Source: Actinomycetospora lutea
Lineage (GTDB): Bacteria; Actinomycetota; Actinomycetes; Mycobacteriales; Pseudonocardiaceae
Assembly (NCBI RefSeq): GCF_028737205.1
Contig: NZ_JAQZAL010000012.1
Span: 62,001 to 126,000, forward strand
Length of the DNA stretch: 64,000 bases
Reading direction: 5' to 3'
Position 1 is the first letter of the stretch. Each line of letters opens with the position of its first letter. Below the pieces are notes generated by a model. It was not told the DNA's origin. It made no database searches and saw nothing but the letters and a program-made list of their open reading frames with translations. Positions 36,527 through 46,697 of this stretch are shown here, one piece after another. A program made the position numbers and the translations under genes.

Positions 36527-37522
36527 GTGAGCTCCCCGCCCCCGACCACCAAGACGCGCGGCTCGACCTCGCTGGTCGTGCTGTGCGGGGTGCTCCTGGC
36601 CGCCACGGCGCTGCAGGGCCCGCTGGTGCGCCTGCTCGACGTCGGCCTCGTGCGCACGGCGGCCACCGTGTTCGTCGCCGTGTGCGTGCAGGCGCTGCCG
36701 TTCCTGGTGCTCGGCACACTGCTGTCCGGGGCGCTCGCGGCGTGGGTCTCGCCCGCGGTGCTGCGCCGCGTGCTGCCGGCGCGCCCCGCCCTCGCCGTCC
36801 CCGTGGCCGGCGCCGCCGGGCTCGTGCTGCCGGGGTGCGAGTGCGCATCGGTGCCGGTGGCCCGGCGCCTCGTCGCCCAGGGCGTGCCCGAGGCCGCCGC
36901 GCTCGCCTTCCTGCTGGCCGCGCCGGCGATCAATCCCGTGGTGCTCGTGGCCACCGCGGTCGCGTTCCCCGACCACCCCGAGATGGTCGGCGCCCGCCTC
37001 CTCGGCTCGGCGGCCACCGCGGTCGGCGTCGGCTGGCTGTGGGCCCGCGGCGGGCGGGCGGAGTGGATCGCCGCGCGGGTGCGCCGGCCCCCGCCGGACG
37101 ACGGCACGCCGCGCTGGGCGGTGTTCGCCGAGACCGTGCGCCACGACGTGGTCGACGCCGGCGGGTTCCTGGTCGTCGGGGGACTGGCCGCCGCGGTCCT
37201 GACGGTGCTCGTGCCCTCGTCGTGGCTCGACGGGCTGGCCGGGCACCTGGTGCTCGCCTGCGCGGTCATGGCCCTGCTCGCGGTGCTGCTCGCGCTGTGC
37301 AGCGAGGCCGACGCCTTCGTCGCGGCGTCGCTGTCGACGCTGCCGCTGCTGCCGCGCCTCGTGTTCCTCGTGGTCGGGCCCGCCGTCGACGTCAAGCTGA
37401 TCGCGCTGCAGGCCGGCACCTTCGGGCGGGCGTTCGCCGCGCGGTTCGCCCCGCTGACGTTCGTCGTCGCGGTGACCAGCGCCGTCGTCGCCGGGCTGCT
37501 CGTGTTCGGGGGTGCGGGATGA
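36527..37522 (+). CDS. UPF0718/YraQ-type permease
   Basis: 331 aa with about nine TM helices. GCECASVPVARRL and LLAAPAINPVVLVATA are the paired motifs of this permease family; a CxC in the first is conserved. Followed by a TIGR03943 partner, which is the normal pairing (YcgR-YcgQ of Bacillus). Substrate not established, but the His-rich partner and nearby Zur point to metal ion transport. Confidence 0.82.
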   Translation: MSSPPPTTKTRGSTSLVVLCGVLLAATALQGPLVRLLDVGLVRTAATVFVAVCVQALPFLVLGTLLSGALAAWVSPAVLRRVLPARPALAVPVAGAAGLVLPGCECASVPVARRLVAQGVPEAAALAFLLAAPAINPVVLVATAVAFPDHPEMVGARLLGSAATAVGVGWLWARGGRAEWIAARVRRPPPDDGTPRWAVFAETVRHDVVDAGGFLVVGGLAAAVLTVLVPSSWLDGLAGHLVLACAVMALLAVLLALCSEADAFVAASLSTLPLLPRLVFLVVGPAVDVKLIALQAGTFGRAFAARFAPLTFVVAVTSAVVAGLLVFGGAG

Positions 37523-37529
37523 GCTCGTC

Positions 37530-38297
37530 ATGAGCAGGGACACCCAGCACGTGCTGCTCGTCCTCGTCGGCGGGGTGCTCGTCAAGATCGTGCTCGACGG
37601 GTCCTACCTGCGCTACGTGCGCCCGTGGTCGGCGGTCCCGGTGCTCGTCGCCGGTGTCGTGCTCGTCACGGTCGCGGTGGTGGGGATCGTGCGCGATCTG
37701 CGCGGGCGCGCGGTCACCGACGGACACGGGCACGGGCACGGTCACGATCACAGGCACGGCCACGGCTCCCGGGCCGGGCCGTCGGCGTGGATGCTCGTGC
37801 TGCCGGTGCTCGCGCTGCTGCTCGTCGTGCCGCCGGCGCTGGGGTCGGCGGCGGTCGCCGGGATCGGCGCGCGCGCGGCGCCGGTGGCCACCGTCGCCGA
37901 CGACCCGCTGCCCGCGGGCGACGCGCCGGCGCTCGGGCTGCTCGACGTCGTCTCGCGCGCCGCCGCGGACCCGTACGGGCAGGTGACGACCCGCGACGTG
38001 ACGGTGACGGGGTTCCTCGTGCCGGCGCGAGCGCCCGCGGGGGGCGCCGCGCTCGACCTCGCGCGGCTCGTGATCACGTGCTGTGCGGCCGACGCCTCGA
38101 CCGTGCGGGTCCACCTCGCGGACCCGCAGGGGCTGCTGCGGGACACCGGCCCGGGCGGTCCGGAGGGCGATCACTGGGTGGCGGTGCGCGGAAGGGTCGT
38201 TCCCGGGACAGGTACTGCGAGCGACGGCCATGTGCCGACACTCTCGGTGACATCGTCGTCGCCGGTTGCCACACCCGAACCGGTGTACGAATACTGA
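37530..38297 (+). CDS. TIGR03943-type membrane protein with His-rich loop
   Basis: 255 aa from ATG 37530; a GTG at 37512 overlaps the permease end. Two N-terminal TM segments, then a cytoplasmic- or exterior-facing loop GHGHGHGHDHRHGHG (nine His in 15 residues), one more TM and a globular C-terminal domain with a double Cys (VITCCAADASTVRV). The His array should bind Zn2+ or Ni2+. Partner of the upstream permease. Confidence 0.82.
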   Translation: MSRDTQHVLLVLVGGVLVKIVLDGSYLRYVRPWSAVPVLVAGVVLVTVAVVGIVRDLRGRAVTDGHGHGHGHDHRHGHGSRAGPSAWMLVLPVLALLLVVPPALGSAAVAGIGARAAPVATVADDPLPAGDAPALGLLDVVSRAAADPYGQVTTRDVTVTGFLVPARAPAGGAALDLARLVITCCAADASTVRVHLADPQGLLRDTGPGGPEGDHWVAVRGRVVPGTGTASDGHVPTLSVTSSSPVATPEPVYEY

Positions 38298-38429
38298 CCT
38301 CCGGAACGAGGCGACGCGACACCAAACGGCCGAAGCGGGAGAACCCGCTCCAACCCGACGTACACTCGCCGTCCGCTGCCGACCCGGAGAGGAGGGGCGT
38401 TTCCCGAGGCCCGGGAGGCGCGACTCGCC

Positions 38430-40358
38430 ATGACACAGGATCTCTCATCACCGCCGGGACCCCCGGGCGGTTCGTCCGGGGAACCGGACGCGCCGGCGGT
38501 GAGCGCCGCGGACCGGAAGCACGGCACCGACTGGGTCGTCTTCGGGGTCGGGGCCGCCCTCGCCGTGGTGTTCGTGGGCTGGGGTGTGATCGGCACCGAG
38601 AGCCTGAGCGCCGCGTCGAGCGCCATGCTCAGCGGAGTCATCCGCGCTGGCGGCTGGGGCTTCATCCTCGCCGCCACCGGCTTCGTGGTCTTCGCGCTGT
38701 GGCTGGCGTTCAGCCGCTTCGGCCGGATCCGGCTGGGGCGTGACGACGAGCAGCCCGAGTTCAGGACCGTCTCCTGGATCGCGATGATGTTCAGCGCCGG
38801 CATGGGCATCGGGCTGATGTTCTACGGCGTCGCCGAGCCGCTGTCGTTCTTCACCGAGCCCCCGCCCGGCTCGGTGATGCCGGGCGACCAGGTCGGCGCG
38901 CTCAACACGGCGATGGCGACCTCGCTCTTCCACTGGACCCTGCACCCCTGGGCGATCTACGCCGTGGTCGGCCTGGCCATCGCGTACTCGACGTTCCGCA
39001 AGGGTCGCCGCCAGCTGATCAGCTCGGCGTTCATCCCGCTCATCGGCGAGCGTGCCGCCAACGGCGCCGTCGGCCGGGTCATCGACATCATCGCGATCTT
39101 CGCGACGATCTTCGGTTCCGCGGCCTCGCTGGGCCTCGGTGCGCTCCAGATCGGCGGCGGCCTCGATGCGACGGGCTTCCTGCCCGACGCCGGCAACGAG
39201 GTCCTGGTCCCGCTGATCATCGTGCTCACCGCGGCCTTCGTGCTGTCGGCGGTGTCCGGCGTCGCCAAGGGCATCCAGTGGCTGTCGAACATCAACATGG
39301 TGCTCGCCGGCATCCTGGCGCTGTTCGTCTTCGTCGTTGGCCCGACGGTGATCATCCTCGATCTGCTGCCGACCGCCGTCGGCGCGTACATCGGTGACTG
39401 GGCCGAGATGGTCGGGCGCACCGAGGCCACCGGCGGCGAGGCCATGCTCGACTGGCTGAGCTCCTGGACGGTCTTCTACTGGGCGTGGTGGATCTCCTGG
39501 ACGCCCTTCGTCGGCATGTTCCTGGCGAAGATCAGCCGCGGCCGCACGATCCGCCAGTTCGTCGGCGGCGTGATCCTCGTGCCGAGCCTCGTGAGCCTCG
39601 TCTGGTTCTCGATCTTCGGTGGCACCGCCATCAGCCAGCAGCAGGCGGGACTCGACCCGGCCGCCGCCGACACCGAGACCCAGCTGTTCGCCGTGCTCCA
39701 GGCCTACCCGTGGGCCACGTTCACCGGCCTGCTGGTGATGGTGCTCGTCGCGATCTTCTTCGTCTCCGGCGCCGACGCCGCGTCGATCGTCACCGGCACG
39801 CTCTCGCAGCGCGGCACCGACGAGCCGTCCCGCTGGGTGGTGATCTTCTGGGGCACCGTGATGGGCGCCGTCGCGATCATCATGCTGCTCGTCGGCGGCG
39901 AGGACGCCCTGTCCGGCCTGCAGAGCCTCACCATCCTGGTCGCGGCCCCGTTCGTCGTGATCATGGTGTTCCTGTGCGTCGCCTTCATGCGCGACCTCAA
40001 CCACGACCCCGTGATCCTGCGCGAGCGCAAGGGCCTCGAGGTCATGGAGCAGGCCATCGACCACGGCACCGACAAGCATGGCGAGGACTTCTACCTGCAC
40101 GTGCAGGCCTTCCCGGCCACGCGGTCCCGGCAGCGGTCCGCCGGCGAGTCGGGCGGGCCGACGTACGCCGAGGTGTACGGCGTGCAGGACCCGTTCTCGA
40201 CGGGGGAGACCCCGGTCGTGCCCGCGGACCCGCAGGAGGCGCGGGCCCGGGCCCGGTCCGTGCCCAAGGACGACGACCCGGCGGGCACCGAGGTCGTCGA
40301 CACCGGTCCCGGCGCCACGGCCGAGACCGCCGGGCGGCCGAGCGCCGACCGCGAGTAG
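38430..40358 (+). CDS. BCCT family transporter (betaine/carnitine/choline)
   Basis: 642 aa, 12 TM. Conserved MFSAGMGIGLMFYGVAEPLSFF, LFHWTLHPWAIYAVVGLAIAY, FGSAASLGLGALQIGGGL, and the Trp box WTVFYWAWWISWTPFVGMFLAKISRGRTIR. Imports quaternary ammonium osmolytes with Na+ or H+. The 120-residue polar C-tail resembles the osmosensing tail of BetP but is much longer. Preceded by TACACT at 38361 as a likely -10 and the hairpin AGCGGGAGAACCCGCT. Confidence 0.92.
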   Translation: MTQDLSSPPGPPGGSSGEPDAPAVSAADRKHGTDWVVFGVGAALAVVFVGWGVIGTESLSAASSAMLSGVIRAGGWGFILAATGFVVFALWLAFSRFGRIRLGRDDEQPEFRTVSWIAMMFSAGMGIGLMFYGVAEPLSFFTEPPPGSVMPGDQVGALNTAMATSLFHWTLHPWAIYAVVGLAIAYSTFRKGRRQLISSAFIPLIGERAANGAVGRVIDIIAIFATIFGSAASLGLGALQIGGGLDATGFLPDAGNEVLVPLIIVLTAAFVLSAVSGVAKGIQWLSNINMVLAGILALFVFVVGPTVIILDLLPTAVGAYIGDWAEMVGRTEATGGEAMLDWLSSWTVFYWAWWISWTPFVGMFLAKISRGRTIRQFVGGVILVPSLVSLVWFSIFGGTAISQQQAGLDPAAADTETQLFAVLQAYPWATFTGLLVMVLVAIFFVSGADAASIVTGTLSQRGTDEPSRWVVIFWGTVMGAVAIIMLLVGGEDALSGLQSLTILVAAPFVVIMVFLCVAFMRDLNHDPVILRERKGLEVMEQAIDHGTDKHGEDFYLHVQAFPATRSRQRSAGESGGPTYAEVYGVQDPFSTGETPVVPADPQEARARARSVPKDDDPAGTEVVDTGPGATAETAGRPSADRE

Positions 40359-40372
40359 GTCGCCGGTTCGTC

Positions 40373-40411
40373 CCGAGAGCCGGGTCCCCGCACCGGGGGC
40401 CCGGCTCTCGG
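40373..40411. terminator. Rho-independent-like terminator after the BCCT gene
   Basis: CCGAGAGCCGGG...CCCGGCTCTCGG with an inner GTCCCC/GGGGGC stem and GCACC loop; 16-bp arms overall. Followed by CGGGGG repeats, no T-tract. Confidence 0.75.
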
Positions 40412-40471
40412 CGTGTCCGGGGTTCCCGGGGGTGCCCGGCGTGCCCGGGGGTTTCCGGCCCACCCTGCGGT

Positions 40472-40488
40472 GCGAGGGAGGCCCTCGC
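40472..40488. repeat. Hairpin repeat B, short copy
   Basis: GCGAGGG-AGG-CCCTCGC followed by TGCCACCCCCGG, the same outer arm and 3' flank as copies at 14143 and 57534. Lies between BCCT terminator and the zur 3' end. Confidence 0.6.
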
Positions 40489-40530
40489 TGCCACCCCCGG
40501 ACCGCGACGCAGCTCCCGGGAGGAGAGGTC

Positions 40531-40953
40531 TCAGCCCGCGATGCGGCAGTCGGCGCAGACGCCGAGGATCTCCACGGTGTGCGAGATCTCGGCGAAGCCG
40601 TGCTGCGCGGCGACGCGGTCGGCCCAGTGCTCGACGGCCGGGCCCTCGACCTCCACGGTCTTGCCGCACACGCGGCAGACCAGGTGGTGGTGGTGGTGCT
40701 CGGAGCACCGGCGGTACGACGCCTCGCCGGTGCCGGTGCGCAGCACGTCGATCTCGTCGGCGTCGGCGAGCGCCTGTAGCGTCCGGTACACGGTGGTCAG
40801 CCCGATGCCCTCGCCCCGGCGGCGCAGCTCCTCGTGGATCTCCTGAGCGGAACGGAAGTCGCTCAGCTCGTCGAGGAGCCCGGCGATCGCGGCCCGCTGC
40901 TTGGTCGCGCGCAGGCCGGGCACCGAGGGCGTCCGCGAGCCGGATGCCGTCAC
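40531..40953 (-). CDS. zur: Fur-family zinc uptake regulator
   Basis: 140 aa. N-terminal winged helix (LRATKQRAAIAGLLDEL, GIGLTTVYRTLQALADADEID), then HHHHHLVCRVCGKTVEVEG and CADCRIAG CxxC pairs for structural zinc. Matches the FurB/Zur group of actinobacteria. GTG start overlaps the stop of the ArsR gene (GTGA), reproducing the SmtB-Zur operon of Mycobacterium tuberculosis (Rv2358-Rv2359). Confidence 0.92.
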   Translation of the reverse strand: MTASGSRTPSVPGLRATKQRAAIAGLLDELSDFRSAQEIHEELRRRGEGIGLTTVYRTLQALADADEIDVLRTGTGEASYRRCSEHHHHHLVCRVCGKTVEVEGPAVEHWADRVAAQHGFAEISHTVEILGVCADCRIAG

Positions 40954-41360
40954 GACTCTTCCTCCACGTGCGCGACCGCGTCGACGACGATGTGTGCGAG
41001 GTGATCGTCCACCAGCCGGTAGACGACCTCGCGACCCCGTCGGTCGCCGCGCACCACGCCGGCGGCCTTGAGCACGCGCAGGTGCTGGCTGATCAGCGGC
41101 TGGGTCACCGCCAGGGCGTCGACCAGCTCGTGGACGCAGCGCGGCGAGGTGCGCAGCTGCAGCACGATCGCGATCCGCACCGGCGCGGCGAGCGCCCGCA
41201 GCAGGTCGCCCGCCGCGACCAGGGCCCCAGAATCGGGCGTCTCCGAGCCGGGCGTCTCCGAGCCGGGCGTCTCCGGGCCCGGCGCCGGCAGGTCGGGCGC
41301 GCCGTCGTGGACGTGGCCGGGCGGGGGCACCGCGGTCCGGCCGACGTGGGGCGCGCTCAC
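40950..41360 (-). CDS. SmtB/ArsR-family metalloregulator
   Basis: 136 aa. HTH: CVHELVDALAVTQPLISQHLRVLKAAGVVRGDRRGREVVYRL. C-terminal helix DDHLAHIVVDAVAHVEEE supplies alpha-5 metal ligands (D, H, H, E) as in zinc-sensing SmtB. N-terminal 50 residues are proline-rich and carry a 15-bp tandem repeat encoding ETPGS units. Probably senses Zn2+ and controls zur. Confidence 0.9.
   Translation of the reverse strand: MSAPHVGRTAVPPPGHVHDGAPDLPAPGPETPGSETPGSETPDSGALVAAGDLLRALAAPVRIAIVLQLRTSPRCVHELVDALAVTQPLISQHLRVLKAAGVVRGDRRGREVVYRLVDDHLAHIVVDAVAHVEEES
41237..41281. repeat. 15-bp tandem repeat in the SmtB/ArsR gene
   Basis: GGGCGTCTCCGAGCC repeats three times with one variant base block in the last unit, in phase with the codons (G-S-E-T-P). 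Copy-number change would alter only a disordered linker. Confidence 0.65.
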
Positions 41361-41713
41361 CGCAGCGCCAGCCCGAGCGCGATCGCGACGAGCACCACGA
41401 GGACGAGCACGCGCACTACCCGCTCGCGGGGTCCCAGGCGCGGCCAGGTCGCGGCGAGCAGCCCGGCGACCCCGAGCGCGAGCAGGCCGAGCAGCACGGC
41501 ACCGACCGGGCCGCCGATGATCACGCCCGCGGCGAACACGATCACCACCACGGCGAACACGGCCACGGCGGGCACGCGCGCCAGGGGACCGTCGCCGGGC
41601 ACCGCCCGGCCGCGCCGCCCCGCGAAGGGCGAGCGCCCCGGTCCGCGACCGCTCACGGCTGCCTCCCGGCCCTCGGTGTCCCGCCGCCCCGGGCCTGCAC
41701 CCCGGCGCGCCAT
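41357..41713 (-). CDS. Small membrane protein, unrecognised
   Basis: 118 aa from ATG 41713; stop overlaps the GTG of the SmtB gene. N-terminal third is Arg/Gly-rich and disordered; two or three TM helices follow ([56 protein letters not shown]). First gene of the operon with smtB and zur. No family assigned. Confidence 0.65.
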   Translation of the reverse strand: MARRGAGPGRRDTEGREAAVSGRGPGRSPFAGRRGRAVPGDGPLARVPAVAVFAVVVIVFAAGVIIGGPVGAVLLGLLALGVAGLLAATWPRLGPRERVVRVLVLVVLVAIALGLALR

Positions 41714-41745
41714 CTCCCGATAATGGTATCCGTTGTCGACGCACG
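41714..41745. promoter_or_regulatory. Candidate metal-regulator operator
   Basis: AT-rich dyad GATAATGGTATC (41719-41730) overlapped by GATAATG-N5-CGTTGTC (41719-41737), just outside the start codon of the smtB-zur operon and upstream of the monooxygenase gene. Resembles the interrupted palindromes bound by SmtB/Zur. Confidence 0.45.
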
Positions 41746-41761
41746 GGGGAGGACGCCCGGG

Positions 41762-42094
41762 ATGCTGCTGGTCTGCCGTTTCGCGCCGGCCGCCGCGGAG
41801 ACGCCGGCGTTCCTCGAGCGCGCCCGCCGGGCGGTCGCGCTGCTCGCCGCGCAGCCGGGCTGCGAGGGCGTCGAGCTGGGCCGGGCGATCGAGGAACCGG
41901 GGAGCTGGGTCCTGGTCGCGCGCTTCGCGACCGTGACCGCCTACCGCCGGGCGCTGCAGCCCTTCGACGTGCGCGAGCACGTGGTCCCGCTGCTCTCCGA
42001 GGCGCGCACCGACGAGCCCGCCGCGCACGAGCGGGCCCTCGTCGCGGGTCCCGGCGGCGTCACCGAGCACCCGAGCCTGCTCACCGACCGCTGA
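41762..42094 (+). CDS. Antibiotic biosynthesis monooxygenase (ABM)-domain protein
   Basis: 110 aa. Ferredoxin-like barrel: [64 protein letters not shown]. Small ABM proteins are dimeric oxygenases or heme/quinol-binding proteins. ATG preceded by GGGGGAGGAC. Function unknown; divergent from the smtB operon and upstream of glyS. Confidence 0.82.
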   Translation: MLLVCRFAPAAAETPAFLERARRAVALLAAQPGCEGVELGRAIEEPGSWVLVARFATVTAYRRALQPFDVREHVVPLLSEARTDEPAAHERALVAGPGGVTEHPSLLTDR

Positions 42095-42189
42095 GCCCCC
42101 GCGGCGCCCGCCTCCGGTCGACGGCCGCCGTCGGTCCGCTCGCTACGCTGGGTGCACCCGCACGACCGAGCGATCCCGGAGTATCCACC

Positions 42190-43617
<1,428 letters not shown>

Positions 43618-43719
43618 GCCGGCCGCGGGCGCTGGGGCCCATCGTCGCTCGTTCGTCACCGGCGGGCGCAGGGCGCGGAACCCCGGGCCCGGCGCCCCGG
43701 CGCGGTCGGGGGCCTCGCC

Positions 43720-43725
43720 TACCCT
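43720..43725 (+). promoter_or_regulatory. -10 box (TACCCT) for the XdhC gene, leaderless mRNA
   Basis: TANNNT hexamer followed by GGACGTC and the GTG start at 43733, so transcription would start at the start codon. Confidence 0.45.
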
Positions 43726-43732
43726 GGACGTC

Positions 43733-44731
43733 GTGAGCGACCTGGCGGCGGTGGCGGAGGTCCTGGCGCGCGGCGACGCGGCGCGGGCGGTGGTCCGCGT
43801 GCTCGATCGGCACGGGTTCGGCACCGTCGAACCCGGCCAGCTGCTGGTCGCCGGCGCCGACGGGACGCTCGGCGGGATGCTGCTGCGCGGCGCGCTGGAC
43901 GAGCGCGCGACGGCGCTGGCGCAGGACGCGCGCGATCACCCGGCCACCGTCGAGGCCCACGTCGCCGAGGACGCCGCGGTCGCCGCCGGCCTCGCCTGCG
44001 CAGGCGGCGCGACGCTGCTGGGCCACCCGCTGGACGCGGCGCCGGCCCGCGCCCTGGCGGCGGCGTTCGCGAGCGGCGTACCGGCGGCCCTGATCTCGCG
44101 CGCCGACGGGTCCGCGTCGCTCGCGATCACCGGGGACGAGCTCGGCACCGTCGAGGGCTCCCTCGGCTTCGCGACGGTCGACGCGGCCGCGGCCGCGCAC
44201 GTCCGGGGCCTGCTGCGCCGGGGCGCCACCGTCACCGAGCGCGTGACGCTCGCGGCGGGCGCCGACGTCCTCGTCGACCTCTGGGTCCCGGTGCCGACGA
44301 TCACCGTGGTCGGCGGCGGGGCGATCGCCGACGCGCTGGCCGCGCAGGCCGGGGTGCTGGGCTGGACGTCCCGCCGCGCCGACACCGTCGCCGAGGCCGA
44401 CGCCGCGGTCGCCACGTTCACCGACGCCGACGTCCTCGTGCTGATCGACCACGACCCCGCGTTCGACGCCGTCCTGCGCACGGGGCTGGAGGGCCGCGGC
44501 TTCCTCGGCGCCCTGGGCTCGCGGCGCACCCAGGCGGCGCGCCGCGAGCGCCTGCTCGCGGCCGGGGTCACCGAGCAGCAGCTGGCCCGCATCCACGGCC
44601 CGGTCGGACTCGACCTCGGTGCCCGCACGCCCGCCGAGACCGCCGTGTCGATCGTCGGCGAGGTCCTCGCCGTGCGCAGCGGGCGCGACCCGTCCGCGCT
44701 CGGCCGCGCCGCCGGGCCGATCGGCGCATGA
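43733..44731 (+). CDS. XdhC/CoxI-family protein
   Basis: 332 aa. XdhC_CoxI N-terminal domain followed by a C-terminal Rossmann domain (ITVVGGGAIADALAAQAGVLGW, VLVLIDHDPAFDAVL, FLGALGSRRTQAARRERL, RIHGPVGLDLGARTPAETAVSIVGEVLA). Family members insert or sulfurate molybdenum cofactor in xanthine/CO dehydrogenases. No molybdenum hydroxylase gene is nearby in this window. TACCCT -10 box seven nt upstream of the GTG suggests a leaderless transcript. Confidence 0.85.
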   Translation: MSDLAAVAEVLARGDAARAVVRVLDRHGFGTVEPGQLLVAGADGTLGGMLLRGALDERATALAQDARDHPATVEAHVAEDAAVAAGLACAGGATLLGHPLDAAPARALAAAFASGVPAALISRADGSASLAITGDELGTVEGSLGFATVDAAAAAHVRGLLRRGATVTERVTLAAGADVLVDLWVPVPTITVVGGGAIADALAAQAGVLGWTSRRADTVAEADAAVATFTDADVLVLIDHDPAFDAVLRTGLEGRGFLGALGSRRTQAARRERLLAAGVTEQQLARIHGPVGLDLGARTPAETAVSIVGEVLAVRSGRDPSALGRAAGPIGA

Positions 44732-45399
44732 GCCACCCGCGAGCCGCCGGCCCCACCTCGCCCAGCACCGCCCGCGCCGCCGCCGCGTGGGCGCCCCGGG
44801 TGGTGGTGGGCGCGATCGTCGTCGCGCTCCTGCTGGTCGGGGGCACCGCGTTCCGGGTGTGGCAGCTGGGCCGGGTCGACGAGCGCCGCCCGGTCGACAT
44901 GATCGTCGTGCTCGGCGCCGCGCAGTACGACGGCGAGCCGTCCCCGGTGTTCCGCGCGCGCCTGCAGCACGCCCTCGAGCTCTACGAGGAGGGCGTCGCC
45001 CCGCGCATCATCACCGTCGGCGGGGCCGCGGCCGGCGACGCGTTCACCGAGGCCCAGGCCGGCGAGCAGTGGCTCGTCGAGAACGGCGTGCCCGGCCAGG
45101 CCCTGCTGCCGGTCGACGAGGGCCGCGACACCTACGAGAGCTTCGAGGCCGTCGCCGCCGTCGCCGAGCAGCGGGGGTGGTCCTCGGCGGTGCTGGTCAG
45201 CGACCCGTGGCACTCATTGCGCTCCCGCACGATGGCCGACGACGTCGGTCTCGACGCCACGACGTCGCCGACCAAGCGCGGCCCCGTGGTGCAGACCCGC
45301 GAGACCCAGCTGCGCTACATCGTCCGCGAGACCGGTGCGCTGATCTACTACCACCTCACGCACGGGTCGTCGGACTTCTCCGACCCGGGGCTCGGCTGA
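44728..45399 (+). CDS. YdcF/SanA-like DUF218 protein
   Basis: 223 aa. One N-terminal TM anchor (VVVGAIVVALLLVGGTAF), then IVVLGAAQYDGEPSPVFRARLQHALELY, ITVGG, TYESFEAV, VSDPWHSLRS, which are DUF218 hallmarks. Family members act in envelope processes (SanA, ElyC). ATG overlaps the XdhC gene stop. Confidence 0.86.
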   Translation: MSHPRAAGPTSPSTARAAAAWAPRVVVGAIVVALLLVGGTAFRVWQLGRVDERRPVDMIVVLGAAQYDGEPSPVFRARLQHALELYEEGVAPRIITVGGAAAGDAFTEAQAGEQWLVENGVPGQALLPVDEGRDTYESFEAVAAVAEQRGWSSAVLVSDPWHSLRSRTMADDVGLDATTSPTKRGPVVQTRETQLRYIVRETGALIYYHLTHGSSDFSDPGLG

Positions 45400-45401
45400 C
45401 C

Positions 45402-46670
45402 GTGGACGCCCGGGCGGCCCGGCTGTTCGACGAGGCCCCGAAGCCGGGCCGCGACCTGCGCTCGCCGTTCGCCCGCGACCGCGGCCGGGTGCTGCACTCC
45501 GCGGCCCTGCGCCGCCTCGCCGGCAAGACCCAGGTCGTCGGGCCGGACGAGGACGCCGCGGTCACCGGCGTGCCGCGCACGCGGCTGACGCATTCGCTCG
45601 AGGTGGCCCAGATCGGCCGCGGGATGGCCGAGGACCTCGGCGGACTCTCCTCCGGGCCGGACCCCGACGTCGTCGACACCGCCGGGCTCGCCCACGACAT
45701 CGGCCACCCCCCGTTCGGCCACAACGGGGAGCGGGCGCTGCACGCGCTCGCGGGCGACTGCGGCGGCTTCGAGGGCAACGCCCAGACGCTGCGCATCCTC
45801 ACCCGGCTCGAGCCCAAGGTGCTCGACGACGACGACTGCCGCGGGCTCAACCTCACGCGCGGGGTGCTCGACGCCTGCCTCAAGTACCCGTGGGAGCGAC
45901 GCCCGGGCGTGCGCAAGTTCGGCGTCTACGCCGACGACCTGCCGGTGTTCCGCTGGGTGCGCGAGGGCGCGCCGCCCGACCGGCGCTGCCTCGAGGCGCA
46001 GATCATGGACTGGGCCGACGACGTCGCCTACTCGGTGCACGACCTCGAGGACGGCATCCTCGCCGGGCGCATCGTGCTGGCCTGGCTGGCGCGGCCCGCC
46101 GAGCGCGCCGCGCTCGCGACCCTGGCCGCCGACGCCTTCTCCGACGCCCCGCGCGCCGAGCTCGAGGACGCCGCCGGGGTGCTGGCCGAGCTGCCGGCCG
46201 TGGGCGCCGCCGCGGCCCACGGCGCCCACGACGGCTCGCTCGCCGCCACCGCCGCGCTCAAGCGGCTGACGAGCGAGCTCGTGGGACGCTTCGTGACCAG
46301 CACCGTCGAGGCCACTCGGGAGGCGCTCGGCGACGTCGTGCCGGCGGGGCACGCCGCCGACCTGGTCGTGCCCGCGGGCATCGGGGCCGAGGTCGCGGTG
46401 CTCAAGGCCGCGGCGCTGCGCTGGGTCATGAGCGACCCGGCGCGCCTCGCGGTGCAGGCCCAGCAGCGCGACCTGGTCACCGAGCTGGTCGAGCGCCTCG
46501 TCGCGGGCGCCCCCCGAGCCCTCGACCCGGCCTTCGTGCCCGCGTGGGAGGCTGCCGCCGACGACGCCGCCCGGCTGCGGGTCGTCGTCGACCAGGTCGC
46601 GGTGCTCACCGACGCGGGCGCCGAGCGCTGGTGCGCACGTCTGCGAGCGACCCGTCCCGTAGCCGGTTGA
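45402..46670 (+). CDS. dgt: Deoxyguanosinetriphosphate triphosphohydrolase-like protein
   Basis: 422 aa HD-domain protein. RTRLTHSLEVAQIGR (H64), GLAHDIGHPPFGHNGE (H98, D99), LEAQIMDWADDVAYSVHDLEDG (D). Hydrolyses dNTPs to deoxynucleosides and triphosphate. GTG starts 2 bp after the previous stop. In mycobacteria it is followed directly by dnaG; here dnaG is 11 kb away. Confidence 0.94.
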   Translation: MDARAARLFDEAPKPGRDLRSPFARDRGRVLHSAALRRLAGKTQVVGPDEDAAVTGVPRTRLTHSLEVAQIGRGMAEDLGGLSSGPDPDVVDTAGLAHDIGHPPFGHNGERALHALAGDCGGFEGNAQTLRILTRLEPKVLDDDDCRGLNLTRGVLDACLKYPWERRPGVRKFGVYADDLPVFRWVREGAPPDRRCLEAQIMDWADDVAYSVHDLEDGILAGRIVLAWLARPAERAALATLAADAFSDAPRAELEDAAGVLAELPAVGAAAAHGAHDGSLAATAALKRLTSELVGRFVTSTVEATREALGDVVPAGHAADLVVPAGIGAEVAVLKAAALRWVMSDPARLAVQAQQRDLVTELVERLVAGAPRALDPAFVPAWEAAADDAARLRVVVDQVAVLTDAGAERWCARLRATRPVAG

Positions 46671-46697
46671 GAGTGTTGCGCTGAGAGGAGCACCGGA

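Noticed and set aside
37530-38297. His-rich stretch as a low-complexity artefact
   Set aside because: Such His loops are usual in TIGR03943 and metal-transport partners, and the flanking TM and Cys-Cys regions are intact, so it was kept as a real gene.
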